A stretch of 64,000 nucleotides of DNA, taken from NCBI RefSeq assembly GCF_003667445.1, contig NZ_RCTF01000005.1, positions 124,001 to 188,000 on the forward strand. The letters are read 5' to 3'. Shown here piece by piece: positions 56,806-64,000 of the stretch; the first letter of the stretch is position 1, and each line of letters opens with the position of its first letter. The DNA is from Xanthobacter tagetidis. Its GTDB lineage: Bacteria > Pseudomonadota > Alphaproteobacteria > Rhizobiales > Xanthobacteraceae. Made by a program: the position numbers and the translations under genes. The notes under the pieces were generated by a model. The model searched no databases, had not been told where the DNA came from, and saw nothing but the letters and a program-made list of their open reading frames with translations.

Positions 56806-58449
56806 TCAGCGGGACGCGGCGCGCGGCAGGATGCCGTCCTTGAGCAGGACGCCCGTTGTTCCATCGGAGAGCGTGACCGGCACCAGCTCGGCCGGGCCTT
56901 CGCCCTGCGGCGTGACGATGGCGATGGGTGCGGTCCAGGTGACCGTCTCGCCCTGGGACAGCTGGCGGCAATCGCCGGCGGCGATGAAGGCGTCACGGAC
57001 CTGCCGGCGGCTTGGCCCCGGCCGTTGCGAGAGAACCACCGTCATCTGCTGCGGGGTGCGGCAGAACAGGGTGGCTGAGAGGACGGGGCAGGCGGCACCT
57101 TCGCGGCAGCCGCTTCTCGTGGTCGCAGGGGAAGCGACAGGCGCATTGGGCGCAACTGCCGTGGTCACAGGCCGTGCCTTCCTCAGGCGGGCCAGCGCGC
57201 GCTCGATCTCCAGGCGTTCGGCCTCGGCCTGATCAAGTTCGGCCTGGGCCTGGCTGATGCCGGCGATCCCCGAGAGGGCGGCCTGCGGGTTGAGAGGATT
57301 GCGAAGAAAGTCCCCCTGTCGGCTCGCCATCTGGCGCTGAAGCCGGCTGATGGTGCGATCGATCTCGGCCCGGCGGTTTTCCAACTGTCGGACCTGCGTC
57401 TGCTGTGCAGCCTCTTGCCGCGAGGTGTCGATTGGAGGAGTGGTCGTCGAAGCAGACGGATATCCCGTTTGGGGCATGGCTTGGGGAGCCGGCACCGGTG
57501 GCAGGGTTCTTGCCCGCCTCTCTTCCTCCCGGCGCAGTGCGGCCTGTCGTTCCTCCTCTTCCCTCTGCCTGCGTTCGGCCTGCCGCGCCTCTTCCTCGGC
57601 ACGACGCCTCTCCTCCTGGGCCCGCTTTTCCTCCTGGGCGCGCTTTTCCTCCTGCACCCGCCTTTCCTCCTGGGCGCGCTGCTCCTCGGCCTTCTTACGC
57701 TCTTGCTGTTCAAGATAGGTCCGCGCCGCCTCTTCCTCCACGACCGTCAAAGCGGCATCGGCCCTGGCATAGGCCGCATCATCCTTCATGGCCTGAATGC
57801 CATATCGCCACCGGACGGGCTTGGCAGACACCCCCAGATCGGCCGGCAAAGCGATCCCGCGCTCTTCCAGTCGCCTGACCCGGTCGGCCAGAAGCTTGAG
57901 GCGAACGACAGCCTCCGTGACTTTCGGGTCCGCGATCTCAGCCTGGGACAGCCATTCGGCGGCATATTCCCGGCGCATATGTCGGGCCAACTCGTCGAGC
58001 TGCCGATCCATGGAGAGGCTGTCCTCCATGGCATCCCGGAACAGAATGAGCTGCACGAAGCACCGCTCCGCCGCCGAGGCGGGAGTCCCGAAGAGCACGT
58101 TCGGGTCGTCCACTCCCTTGAGCTTTGGCATTGCGTCGATGGCGACCTGGGCCGGCGTCTGCGGATCAGGCAGCGCGAGGACCAGGGCATTGGCACAAGC
58201 CCCGCCTGCCGCCTTCAGCAACCGCGCATCGATCACTCTGATGCCCCCGGCGGTGAACACGATGGCCCCCGCCCAGATCCCCTGCGCATCCAGTGCACTC
58301 AGGGCCTCCGGCAACACATACTTCTGCTCGAAGATGCGATCCTTGTAGCCGAACTCGACGCTGCGCTGGGCAATTGCTGGGTTAAGTCCTGCAGCACTGA
58401 CGAGTGCAAGGGCCGAAATTACGCTCAAGTTCAATGATTTCAAACTCAT
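56806..58449 (-). CDS. Large exported coiled-coil protein
   Basis: 547 residues with a signal peptide (MSLKSLNLSVISALALVSAA, cleavage near NPAIAQ). A globular N-terminal part (about 30-250) contains scattered Cys and Trp. The middle is an extended charged coiled coil of EERRVQEEKRAQEE-type repeats, then a Pro-rich stretch, another coiled coil (ENRRAEIDRTISRLQRQM) and a C-terminal domain of about 100 residues with Cys pairs (CREGAACPV, LFCRTPQQM). No family recognised. ATG 58449 is chosen because it begins the signal peptide directly. Confidence 0.68.
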   Translation of the reverse strand: MSLKSLNLSVISALALVSAAGLNPAIAQRSVEFGYKDRIFEQKYVLPEALSALDAQGIWAGAIVFTAGGIRVIDARLLKAAGGACANALVLALPDPQTPAQVAIDAMPKLKGVDDPNVLFGTPASAAERCFVQLILFRDAMEDSLSMDRQLDELARHMRREYAAEWLSQAEIADPKVTEAVVRLKLLADRVRRLEERGIALPADLGVSAKPVRWRYGIQAMKDDAAYARADAALTVVEEEAARTYLEQQERKKAEEQRAQEERRVQEEKRAQEEKRAQEERRRAEEEARQAERRQREEEERQAALRREEERRARTLPPVPAPQAMPQTGYPSASTTTPPIDTSRQEAAQQTQVRQLENRRAEIDRTISRLQRQMASRQGDFLRNPLNPQAALSGIAGISQAQAELDQAEAERLEIERALARLRKARPVTTAVAPNAPVASPATTRSGCREGAACPVLSATLFCRTPQQMTVVLSQRPGPSRRQVRDAFIAAGDCRQLSQGETVTWTAPIAIVTPQGEGPAELVPVTLSDGTTGVLLKDGILPRAASR

Positions 58450-58636
58450 TTTGTATTTGAAATCACTTGCACGAATGGGGCTTAATCGGAGGACGGCATC
58501 CGATTTGCATTTAGTTTTCCGCATGAGTCTTCGCAATTTTTGCAGAATGTGATTGAAGGCTTCTAACACATTATCGAGGCAAAATACATATTATAGTTGA
58601 TACACCTGCGCAACCAAGTTTGGCACCAGCGTCTGC

Positions 58637-58861
58637 ATGGATATGCGAGCGCTCGTCGGTAGGAATTTTGCGCGCCTGAGGCGAGAAAAAGGCCTTACGC
58701 AGGAGCAGATCGAAGAGCGATCTGGCCACAGCCAGCAGTATCTCTCGGATCTGGAAAGGGGGCGTCGCAATCCGACGGTCGTCACCCTCTATGAGTTGGC
58801 GCAAGCGCTAGGTTGCAATCCAGCGGACTTGATCAAAGAGCCGCCGGATAGCAGAGGCTGA
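58637..58861 (+). CDS. Small XRE-family regulator
   Basis: 74 residues, a single Cro/C1-type HTH: LVGRNFARLRREKGLTQEQI, EERSGHSQQYLSDLERGRRN, PTVVTLYELAQALGCNPADL. No other domain. It is divergent from the coiled-coil gene and just inside the right island end, so it may control that gene or element functions. Confidence 0.9.
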   Translation: MDMRALVGRNFARLRREKGLTQEQIEERSGHSQQYLSDLERGRRNPTVVTLYELAQALGCNPADLIKEPPDSRG

Positions 58862-59034
58862 ACCGTCGTCGTGTGCCTTGCGCCTCCAGAACGAGAAGCA
58901 GGCGGCTGAGAAGGCCGCAGGCGAATAGGCCGAAAATCCCCCTCACAAAGATCGGCCTTGCGCGCGCGAGCGCTCTGGATGTATCTAGACAATATCAGAC
59001 AGATGAGGACTCGAACCTCTTCTGCAACTTCGCG

Positions 59035-59053
59035 CGTAGGCACAAATGTAGGC
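59035..59053. repeat. Two TGTAGGC-like heptamers near attR
   Basis: CGTAGGC (59035) and TGTAGGC (59047) lie about 65-80 bases inside attR and match the five-site cluster next to attL. Confidence 0.5.
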
Positions 59054-59116
59054 GCGAACGTTTTCCACAATTAAATTTAATTATATTTCACAGTGACTTA
59101 TTGTATTAGTTCGTTT

Positions 59117-59195
59117 CCCTTCCGCACCATTTCACCATCCAGAAGCGTCCGAGAATGTCCAATATCGCTTTGAAATTAAAGCGATAGACACTCCC
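59117..59195. repeat. attR (imperfect copy of the tRNA 3' end and flank)
   Basis: Matches 27263-27343 from CCCTTCCGC onward, lacking GGC of the tRNA end, with mismatches scattered through the rest. It contains its own palindrome, TATCGCTTT and AAAGCGATA. The following genes are ordinary chromosome. Confidence 0.75.
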
Positions 59196-59334
59196 GGACG
59201 GCCGATTCCGGGTCGGGTTCGACCCAGCCGGCGGCGATGGCATCATCCACAGCGGCGACGGCAGTCTCGAAAAAGGCCGCCGGCCTCGTCGTTCCAAGAA
59301 CTCCTGAAGATATCGGTTCCAGCCCGTCCCGATG

Positions 59335-60105
59335 TCAGGGCATGTTGAGCAGGCGCATGTCGTCGTGGATCGCCACCAGCATTTCCCGCACCAGCGCCAT
59401 GAATTCCGGGCTGGTGGGATCGCGGGGGCGCGGCAGGTTGATGTCGAAGATCTGCCGCACGCGGCCCGGCCGTGGAGACATGACCACCACCCGGTCGGCA
59501 AGCATCACCGCCTCGTCGATGCCGTGGGTAACGAAGACCACCGTCGCGGTCAGGCGTTCCCACAGGCGCAACAGCTCGTTCTGCATGGTCGTGCGGGTCT
59601 GCGCGTCCAGCGCGCCGAACGGCTCGTCCATGAGCAGGAGTTTCGGCCCGGTGGACAAAGCGCGTGCGATGCCGACCCGCTGGCGCATGCCACCAGAGAG
59701 CTGGTGCGGATATTTCTTCTCGAAGCCCGAAAGACCAACCATCTGGATATAGTCCAGCGCCTTGCGGGTGCGCTCGGCACGGCCGACACCACGGGCTTTC
59801 AGGTTGAAGGCCACGTTGGCGGTGACATCCATCCAGGGGAACAGGCCGTGGTCCTGGAAGACCACGCTGGCGCTGGGATGGGTCTTGCCGTGGATCGGCT
59901 CGTCGCCCACCAGGACCTGCCCTGTGCTGGGCTCCTCCAAGCCGGAGATGATCTGGAGCAGGGTGGACTTTCCGCACCCGGACAGGCCCAGCAGGCAGAT
60001 GAACTCGCCTAGGTCCGCCTTGATGGACACGGTGTCGAGGGCGAGCGTCGCCTGCGCGCCCGCGCCATACGTCTTGGAGACATGATCGATGTTCAGGAAG
60101 CTCAT
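59335..60105 (-). CDS. ABC importer ATPase (nitrate/sulfonate/taurine type)
   Basis: 256 residues: Walker [19 protein letters not shown]-loop [14 protein letters not shown], signature [17 protein letters not shown], Walker [17 protein letters not shown], His switch FVTHGID. It powers uptake of an anion or a pyrimidine/thiamine-like compound. ATG 60105 overlaps the permease stop (TGA 60104-60102). The substrate cannot be read from this gene. Confidence 0.93.
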   Translation of the reverse strand: MSFLNIDHVSKTYGAGAQATLALDTVSIKADLGEFICLLGLSGCGKSTLLQIISGLEEPSTGQVLVGDEPIHGKTHPSASVVFQDHGLFPWMDVTANVAFNLKARGVGRAERTRKALDYIQMVGLSGFEKKYPHQLSGGMRQRVGIARALSTGPKLLLMDEPFGALDAQTRTTMQNELLRLWERLTATVVFVTHGIDEAVMLADRVVVMSPRPGRVRQIFDINLPRPRDPTSPEFMALVREMLVAIHDDMRLLNMP

Positions 60106-60860
60106 GAGCTGGCCACCAGTCCGTCTTGCCAGCGGCACAGCAGCGCGCGGGCCTGGCGCACGATCTGGTCGAACAGAAGCCCGATGCCGCCGATGATGAG
60201 GATGCCCGAGAAGATGAGGTCGGGCCGGAAGATGACCTGGGCGTACATGATGAGATAGCCGAGGCCCGATTTCACGGCCATCATCTCGGCCGCGACCACC
60301 GTCAGCCATCCCGAGCCCAGCGCCAGCCGAAGGCCGGTCAGGATGGCCGGGAGCGCGGACGGCAGCAGGATGTCGGTCAGCACCAGCCGCTCCGAGGCCC
60401 CGGAGGCCTTTGCCACCTTGAGCAGGGTGCGATCCACGCTCTTCACGCCGAAGATGGTGCTGATCAGCAGCGGCCAGAAGGCTGCGACCGTGATGAGCAC
60501 GATGGCCGGCCGCTCGCCGATCCCGAAGAACAGGATTGCGAGTGGAATGAGGGCGATGACCGGAAACGACCGGAAGATCTGGATCGACCAGTCGAACAGG
60601 AGATCGAGCGCTGGGAAGCGCCCGATCAGGAGGCCCGCCGGGACGGCGAGCACGAAGGCGACACTGACGCCCATCACCACCCGGCCGATGCTGGCCTGCG
60701 CGTGGCGGGCCAGATCGCCGAACTCATCGACAAAGACCGCATAGACCTCGGCCGGGCTCGGAAACAAAGCGGTGGAATAGATGCCGCTCTGATGGGCGAC
60801 CTGCCAGATCAGGACCAGGACGACGAGGGGGACGAGCCCGATGATGGACGACTTCGCCAT
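60102..60860 (-). CDS. ABC importer permease (SsuC/NrtB-like)
   Basis: 252 residues, six helices. The EAA loop is near [20 protein letters not shown], and [20 protein letters not shown] lies just after it, as in binding-protein-dependent permeases. N-terminal [20 protein letters not shown] is a typical first helix. Operon with the ATPase and the binding protein. Confidence 0.93.
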   Translation of the reverse strand: MAKSSIIGLVPLVVLVLIWQVAHQSGIYSTALFPSPAEVYAVFVDEFGDLARHAQASIGRVVMGVSVAFVLAVPAGLLIGRFPALDLLFDWSIQIFRSFPVIALIPLAILFFGIGERPAIVLITVAAFWPLLISTIFGVKSVDRTLLKVAKASGASERLVLTDILLPSALPAILTGLRLALGSGWLTVVAAEMMAVKSGLGYLIMYAQVIFRPDLIFSGILIIGGIGLLFDQIVRQARALLCRWQDGLVASS

Positions 60861-60862
60861 GG

Positions 60863-61801
60863 TCAGGTCCTGGAGACCAGGCTGGTGTCGATAAACGTGT
60901 TCCAGTCCGGCAGCTTCTGCGCGAACTTGGCGGAGATCATCATGTCACCGAGGATCTTGACCTTGGAGACAAAGTCGCCGGCGACGTCCGTGGTGAAGAA
61001 CATATTCTCCATCGCCGTGGCGACGATCTCGCGTTTCATATTCAGGAATTTGGCGGTGAAGTCGATGGCCACCGTCTTGTCGGCTTTCAGCTCGGCCGTC
61101 GCCTGCTCGTGGGCGCGCACCACCGCCTGGGCAAGCATCTTGTTCTTCTCAACGAAAGTGGACGACCCCACAAAGCCGAGGTTTACCTTGCCGACCGGCG
61201 TATCGTAGCCGGGCCAGATTTCGTGCGCCCAGCCATTCGCCACGGTGAAGCTCGGATAGGGTTCGATGCCGAAGATCGCATCCACCTGCCCCTGCTGCAT
61301 GGGCGTCGGCATGTCATTGTTGCTCATGAAGACCAGCTCCACATCCTTGGAGATGCCGAGTTCATTGAGCTTCCAGCCCAAGGCGACGTGACACATGTTG
61401 CCCGCCTGGACCGCGACCTTCTTTCCCTTCAGGCCGGCCAGATCCTTGATGTCGGTCTTGCCGACCAGCCGCCAACCTCCCTCGCAGGCATTGGCCAGCA
61501 GGGAGATGGGCATGCCGCGCCCGGCGATGGCGATCGCTGCATTGATGCCACCGTAGCCCATCTGGATGTTGTCGGAGGCGATGGCCTGCATGAGCTGGGT
61601 CAGGTTGGTGAAGGCCACCACCTCCACCTTGATGCCGACCTGCCCGAGATATTTCGGCAGGAGCTGGGCGGCCATGGTGGTTCCGGCCAACACGGTGCCG
61701 ACCTTCACGGCCGCATCCTGCGCGACCGCAGAGCGCAGCACATAGGGTGCCGCCATGCCGGCAGCGGCAACCATCATGAGATTACGTCGCGTAATGTTCA
61801 T
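60863..61801 (-). CDS. Tat-exported ABC substrate-binding protein (NMT1/SsuA-like)
   Basis: 312 residues. The N-terminal RR motif in MNITRRNLMMVAAAGMAAPY marks a Tat signal, cleaved near AVAQ. The mature protein has the periplasmic binding fold of the nitrate/sulfonate/NMT1 group: KVGTVLAGTTMAAQLLPKYL, SDNIQMGYGGINAAIAIAG, GLKGKKVAVQAGNMCHVALG. The substrate is unknown. It is the first gene of the importer operon; the amidase gene is a separate unit upstream. Confidence 0.92.
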   Translation of the reverse strand: MNITRRNLMMVAAAGMAAPYVLRSAVAQDAAVKVGTVLAGTTMAAQLLPKYLGQVGIKVEVVAFTNLTQLMQAIASDNIQMGYGGINAAIAIAGRGMPISLLANACEGGWRLVGKTDIKDLAGLKGKKVAVQAGNMCHVALGWKLNELGISKDVELVFMSNNDMPTPMQQGQVDAIFGIEPYPSFTVANGWAHEIWPGYDTPVGKVNLGFVGSSTFVEKNKMLAQAVVRAHEQATAELKADKTVAIDFTAKFLNMKREIVATAMENMFFTTDVAGDFVSKVKILGDMMISAKFAQKLPDWNTFIDTSLVSRT

Positions 61802-61931
61802 CTGTTCACCCCGCTGGAAAAGGTCCGTTCAGGTGGACCGTGACCAATGATCTGGACGTAGGTTTTTGGTCGCCGTCGTTGATGCGCGGCGTTTGATGTT
61901 CCGGAAAACGCCCGGAGAGATGAGGCAGGGA

Positions 61932-63104
61932 TCAGCCGTGGAGGCGGGTCACCGTGCCGACCAGTTGAAGCAGGCGTTCGTCGTGTCCGCGCGGCGCCAT
62001 GGCCGACAGCCCGATGGGGCAGCCATCGATCGCACCGAGCGGCATGGAGACCTGCGGCAGGCCGGCATGACCGGCGCCGCACAGCAATTCGAGGGCCTTG
62101 GCCCGGAATGCTTCCAGTTCCTGGGCGGGCGTGCCCCGCAGAGGTGCCGCTCCTGGGGCGCTTGGCAGCAGGAGGATGCCGTCCTTCCCGAGGAGGGCAT
62201 CAAGGCGCTCGCGGATACCCTGGCGCACGCGCAACGCCTCAGCGATGGTGGCGCTGTCGAGCCGTGCTGCGTCGGCAAAGCGCTCCCGGATGCCCGGCCC
62301 GAAGCCCGGCTGGGCTTCGGCAACCCATCCGCTGTGCGCCTGCCAGACCTCGCTGGCCTGGATGATCCGGAAGGCATCCCGCCATGCAGTCAGCCCGCCA
62401 TCGGCCACCACCACGTGCTCGGCCGGACCAAAACTCTCCAGCGCCCCCGCCAGCGCGGCCTTAACCGCGGAGCCGGCCGCCTCGAAGATGTCGTCGGCGA
62501 TCAGGAAGCGGGGCGGAGTGGCGGGCTCCCGCCACTCCGGGATCAGCACGCGGCCGACCTGTTCGAGAAGGTCACCGGACCGCGCAAACCAGCCCACCGT
62601 GTCATAGCTGGGCGCGAGAGGAACGGCACCGGTGATCGGAATGCGAGCATGCGTGGGGCGCATGCCGAATACGCCGCAATAGCTGGCTGGGAGGCGCACG
62701 GAGCCGCCCGTGTCGGACCCTACGGCGAAATCCACGAGTTCGCCGGCCACCGCGACCACGGAGCCGGACGACGAACCGCCCGGTATGCGCTTCGGCGCGG
62801 CCGGATTGATCGGCGTGCCGTAATGATAGTTCTCGCCGTTCAGGCTCCAGGCCAGTTCGTCTGTGCTGGTCTTACCCACCAGCCGCGCACCGGCATTGAG
62901 CAAGCGGTCCACGACCGACGCGCTGGCCTGCGGCACTGCGTGGGAGGCCAGCCAGTCCGGGCTTCCCGCCCCCGTGGGCAGGCCGGCCACATCGAAGAAA
63001 TCCTTGACTGCGAAAGTCATGCCGGCAAGCGGCCCGGTATCGCTGAGCAGCATGTCGATCCGGCCGTGGGCGACGAAGGCGCCGATGCGATCCTCCATCA
63101 TCAT
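61932..63104 (-). CDS. Amidase (amidase signature family)
   Basis: 390 residues. The Ser-Ser-Lys site is visible: K in GMTFAVKDFFDVAG, cis-Ser and nucleophile Ser in RIPGGSSSGSVVAVAG and AVGSDTGGSVRLPASYCG. Hydrolyses a C-N bond of a small amide; substrate unknown. ATG 63104 overlaps the stop of the amidohydrolase stub (ATGA). The neighbouring importer suggests catabolism of an imported amide or heterocycle. Confidence 0.92.
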   Translation of the reverse strand: MMMEDRIGAFVAHGRIDMLLSDTGPLAGMTFAVKDFFDVAGLPTGAGSPDWLASHAVPQASASVVDRLLNAGARLVGKTSTDELAWSLNGENYHYGTPINPAAPKRIPGGSSSGSVVAVAGELVDFAVGSDTGGSVRLPASYCGVFGMRPTHARIPITGAVPLAPSYDTVGWFARSGDLLEQVGRVLIPEWREPATPPRFLIADDIFEAAGSAVKAALAGALESFGPAEHVVVADGGLTAWRDAFRIIQASEVWQAHSGWVAEAQPGFGPGIRERFADAARLDSATIAEALRVRQGIRERLDALLGKDGILLLPSAPGAAPLRGTPAQELEAFRAKALELLCGAGHAGLPQVSMPLGAIDGCPIGLSAMAPRGHDERLLQLVGTVTRLHG

Positions 63105-63301
63105 TGCGCTCCTTCCGGTCCGTGCAGGGCATGGGTCTCGACGAAGCCGGGCACCACCACGCGCCCGCCAAGATCCTCCGACGGCGCATCCGAACCCAGG
63201 TCCACGCCGATAGCGGCAAAGCGACCCGCACTGATACCGATATCGACGCGCTCCTGCTCACCGGGGATGCGTGCCTTGCGGAAGATGCGGTCCAGGCTCA
63301 T
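63101..63301 (-). pseudogene. N-terminal stub of an amidohydrolase
   Basis: 66 residues: MSLDRIFRKARIPGEQERVD, IGISAGRFAAIG, GGRVVVPGFVETHALHGPEG. This is the composite-domain start of cytosine-deaminase-like amidohydrolases; after the PGFVETH motif, where the metal His-x-His and the barrel should follow, it runs into an unrelated tail and stops at the amidase start. The rest of the enzyme is missing, by deletion or fusion. Confidence 0.72.
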
Positions 63302-63634
63302 TCGCTTTTTCCTGTTGGGCATCCGCCTGATGAGGGAAGGGAGGTCCTGCTGCTTTGACCGGAACGTTGACCGATGGGATCGCAATTTTACTCACAGCGG
63401 ACGCGCCCGGGCAGCTCACGGCCCGGAATACAACGGGTGCAAGAGACACCCAACCAACTGTATCTTCAGGATTTTTAATTGGCCGGCAGCGTCGCACACC
63501 AAATAACAAGCAAATAGATACTTGCATTATGGATCGGAGCGATCAATGAGGTGGCATGCTGAAATGTTGGGCTATTTTGCTGATTTTTAGGGCACCCGCA
63601 GCTGCGGATCGCCAACCTCGCGACGGCGGCGGGC
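63302..63634. other. Intergenic region before the TetR gene
   Basis: No supported gene. Repeated TTGACC words (63355-63371) and short inverted sequences near 63530-63545 might be regulator sites; no clear promoter boxes. Confidence 0.4.
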
Positions 63635-64000
63635 CTACTTGATCCCGGCTCCGTAGGGCGCCGTCAGGAAACTGAGGACAACGCAGATCACTTGCTCCCG
63701 CCGCTCCTTCAGCCATTCCTTGTCGCTCAGGTCCAGACCGAACATCACCGAGAGCGTGTCCTTCTGCGCCAGATGCGTGATGCAGAGCGAGAGGATCGTC
63801 ACATAGAGATTCATGGCGTCTGTCTTCGCCTTGAACACGCCGGCCTCGCACCCCCGCCGCAACAAATCGCTGATCGCCTCGACAAGGGGATAGGTCGTGT
63901 CCGACACCATGGGCAATTGACGGACGAAGCGCCCACCGATCACGTTCTCATTGCGCACGATGGCCACGAATTCCGGATTGTCGCGCAGATAGTCGAAGGT
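63635..64000 (-). CDS. TetR-family regulator, C-terminal part (cut by window end)
   Basis: The frame continues past base 64000 (reading FDYLRDNPEFVAIVRNENVI), so the DNA-binding half is outside. The visible part is the ligand-binding domain: GGRFVRQLPMVSDTTYPLVE, DLLRRGCEAGVFKAKTDAMN, YVTILSLCITHLAQ, and a short tail ending GAGIK. RutR and similar regulators share this arrangement. It probably governs the importer/amidase locus. Confidence 0.8.
   Translation of the reverse strand, partial: TFDYLRDNPEFVAIVRNENVIGGRFVRQLPMVSDTTYPLVEAISDLLRRGCEAGVFKAKTDAMNLYVTILSLCITHLAQKDTLSVMFGLDLSDKEWLKERREQVICVVLSFLTAPYGAGIK

Larger units (their letters stand above)
27263..59195. mobile_element. About 32 kb genomic island integrated at tRNA-Thr
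   Basis: Evidence for the limits: the tRNA 3' end and about 65 bases of flank at 27263-27343 recur at 59117-59195; a tyrosine integrase lies directly after the tRNA; and TGTAGGC heptamers occur just inside both ends. The content is typical of accessory DNA: restriction-modification, Septu, nucleases, a RiPP cluster, recombinases, transposase pieces and local drops in GC. No conjugation or phage structural genes are seen, and both integrases are damaged, so it may be immobile. The two att copies are diverged, so an old or composite insertion is likely. Confidence 0.75.

Noticed and set aside
59005..59020. GGACTCGAACC, like a tRNA T-loop on the minus strand
   Set aside because: No acceptor stem, anticodon arm or D arm can be built around it.
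1..64000. CRISPR array
   Set aside because: No regularly spaced repeats of 25-40 bases with unique spacers were seen.

Overview
The window is GC-rich alphaproteobacterial chromosome, most likely Hyphomicrobiales and possibly Xanthobacteraceae. This is inferred from codon bias, the glnE/PAS-kinase pair, the ccmIEFH order, the Tat-exported nitrate/sulfonate-type binding protein and the general gene content. It divides into a left chromosomal block (1-27.2 kb), a roughly 32 kb integrated genomic island in the 3' end of a tRNA-Thr gene (about 27.26-59.19 kb), and a right chromosomal block (59.2-64 kb).

Left block. The end of glnE is followed by a membrane PAS histidine kinase. A B12-dependent ethanolamine ammonia-lyase locus comes next: the reactivase eutA, then a single-chain EutB-EutC fusion. 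A class A penicillin-binding protein is divergent from the cytochrome c maturation operon ccmI-ccmE-ccmF-ccmH. That operon is interrupted between ccmF and ccmH by a DUF4258/DUF2283 pair, and its DUF4258 gene is frameshifted. An M32 carboxypeptidase, a conserved membrane protein, Fe/Mn superoxide dismutase, a GT39-like membrane glycosyltransferase, a ZntB/CorA-like transporter, an M20 dipeptidase, a receiver-like protein, a DUF853 HerA-like ATPase and two small conserved proteins follow, up to tRNA-Thr(CGT).

Island. The tRNA 3' end and its flank (attL, 27263-27343) recur imperfectly at 59117-59195 (attR). Copies of the heptamer TGTAGGC lie just inside both ends (five left, two right) and look like integrase arm sites. 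The tyrosine integrase next to the tRNA has a frameshift and a second integrase is truncated, so the island may be fixed. I see no conjugation genes. The cargo comes in sections. (a) 28.9-35 kb is a metabolic group (BKACE/DUF849 enzyme, VOC protein, carboxymuconolactone-decarboxylase-like protein, membrane protein) opposite a TPR regulator-like protein. (b) 36.4-38.4 kb holds an AT-rich stretch, a possible HUH Rep-like protein and an acidic hypothetical protein. (c) 38.97-41.15 kb is a graspetide (omega-ester peptide) RiPP cluster: a precursor with three matching TxTxxxxExDDxxA cores, an ATP-grasp ligase and a translationally coupled membrane protein. (d) 41.6-45.1 kb holds an unknown protein, a PD-(D/E)XK-like protein, a serine resolvase and an HNH nuclease with a possible EVE-like N-terminus. 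(e) 45.6-54.2 kb is a tightly overlapping operon, Phd-type antitoxin, hsdM-hsdS-ptuA-ptuB-hsdR, that is, a type I restriction system with a Septu system nested inside it. It lies opposite a GIY-YIG/DUF4357 nuclease. (f) 55.2-58.9 kb holds a gene remnant, a secreted protein fused to a transposase fragment, a membrane protein, a large exported coiled-coil protein and a small XRE regulator.

Right block. An ABC importer of the nitrate/sulfonate/pyrimidine-precursor type (ATPase, permease, Tat-exported binding protein) is followed by an amidase, the N-terminal stub of an amidohydrolase and a TetR-type regulator cut by the window edge. They probably form a catabolic locus for a nitrogenous compound.

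The strongest candidates for something undescribed are the three-core graspetide cluster, the five-gene RM/Septu operon led by an orphan antitoxin, and the unknown gene pair at 41.6-43.2 kb.
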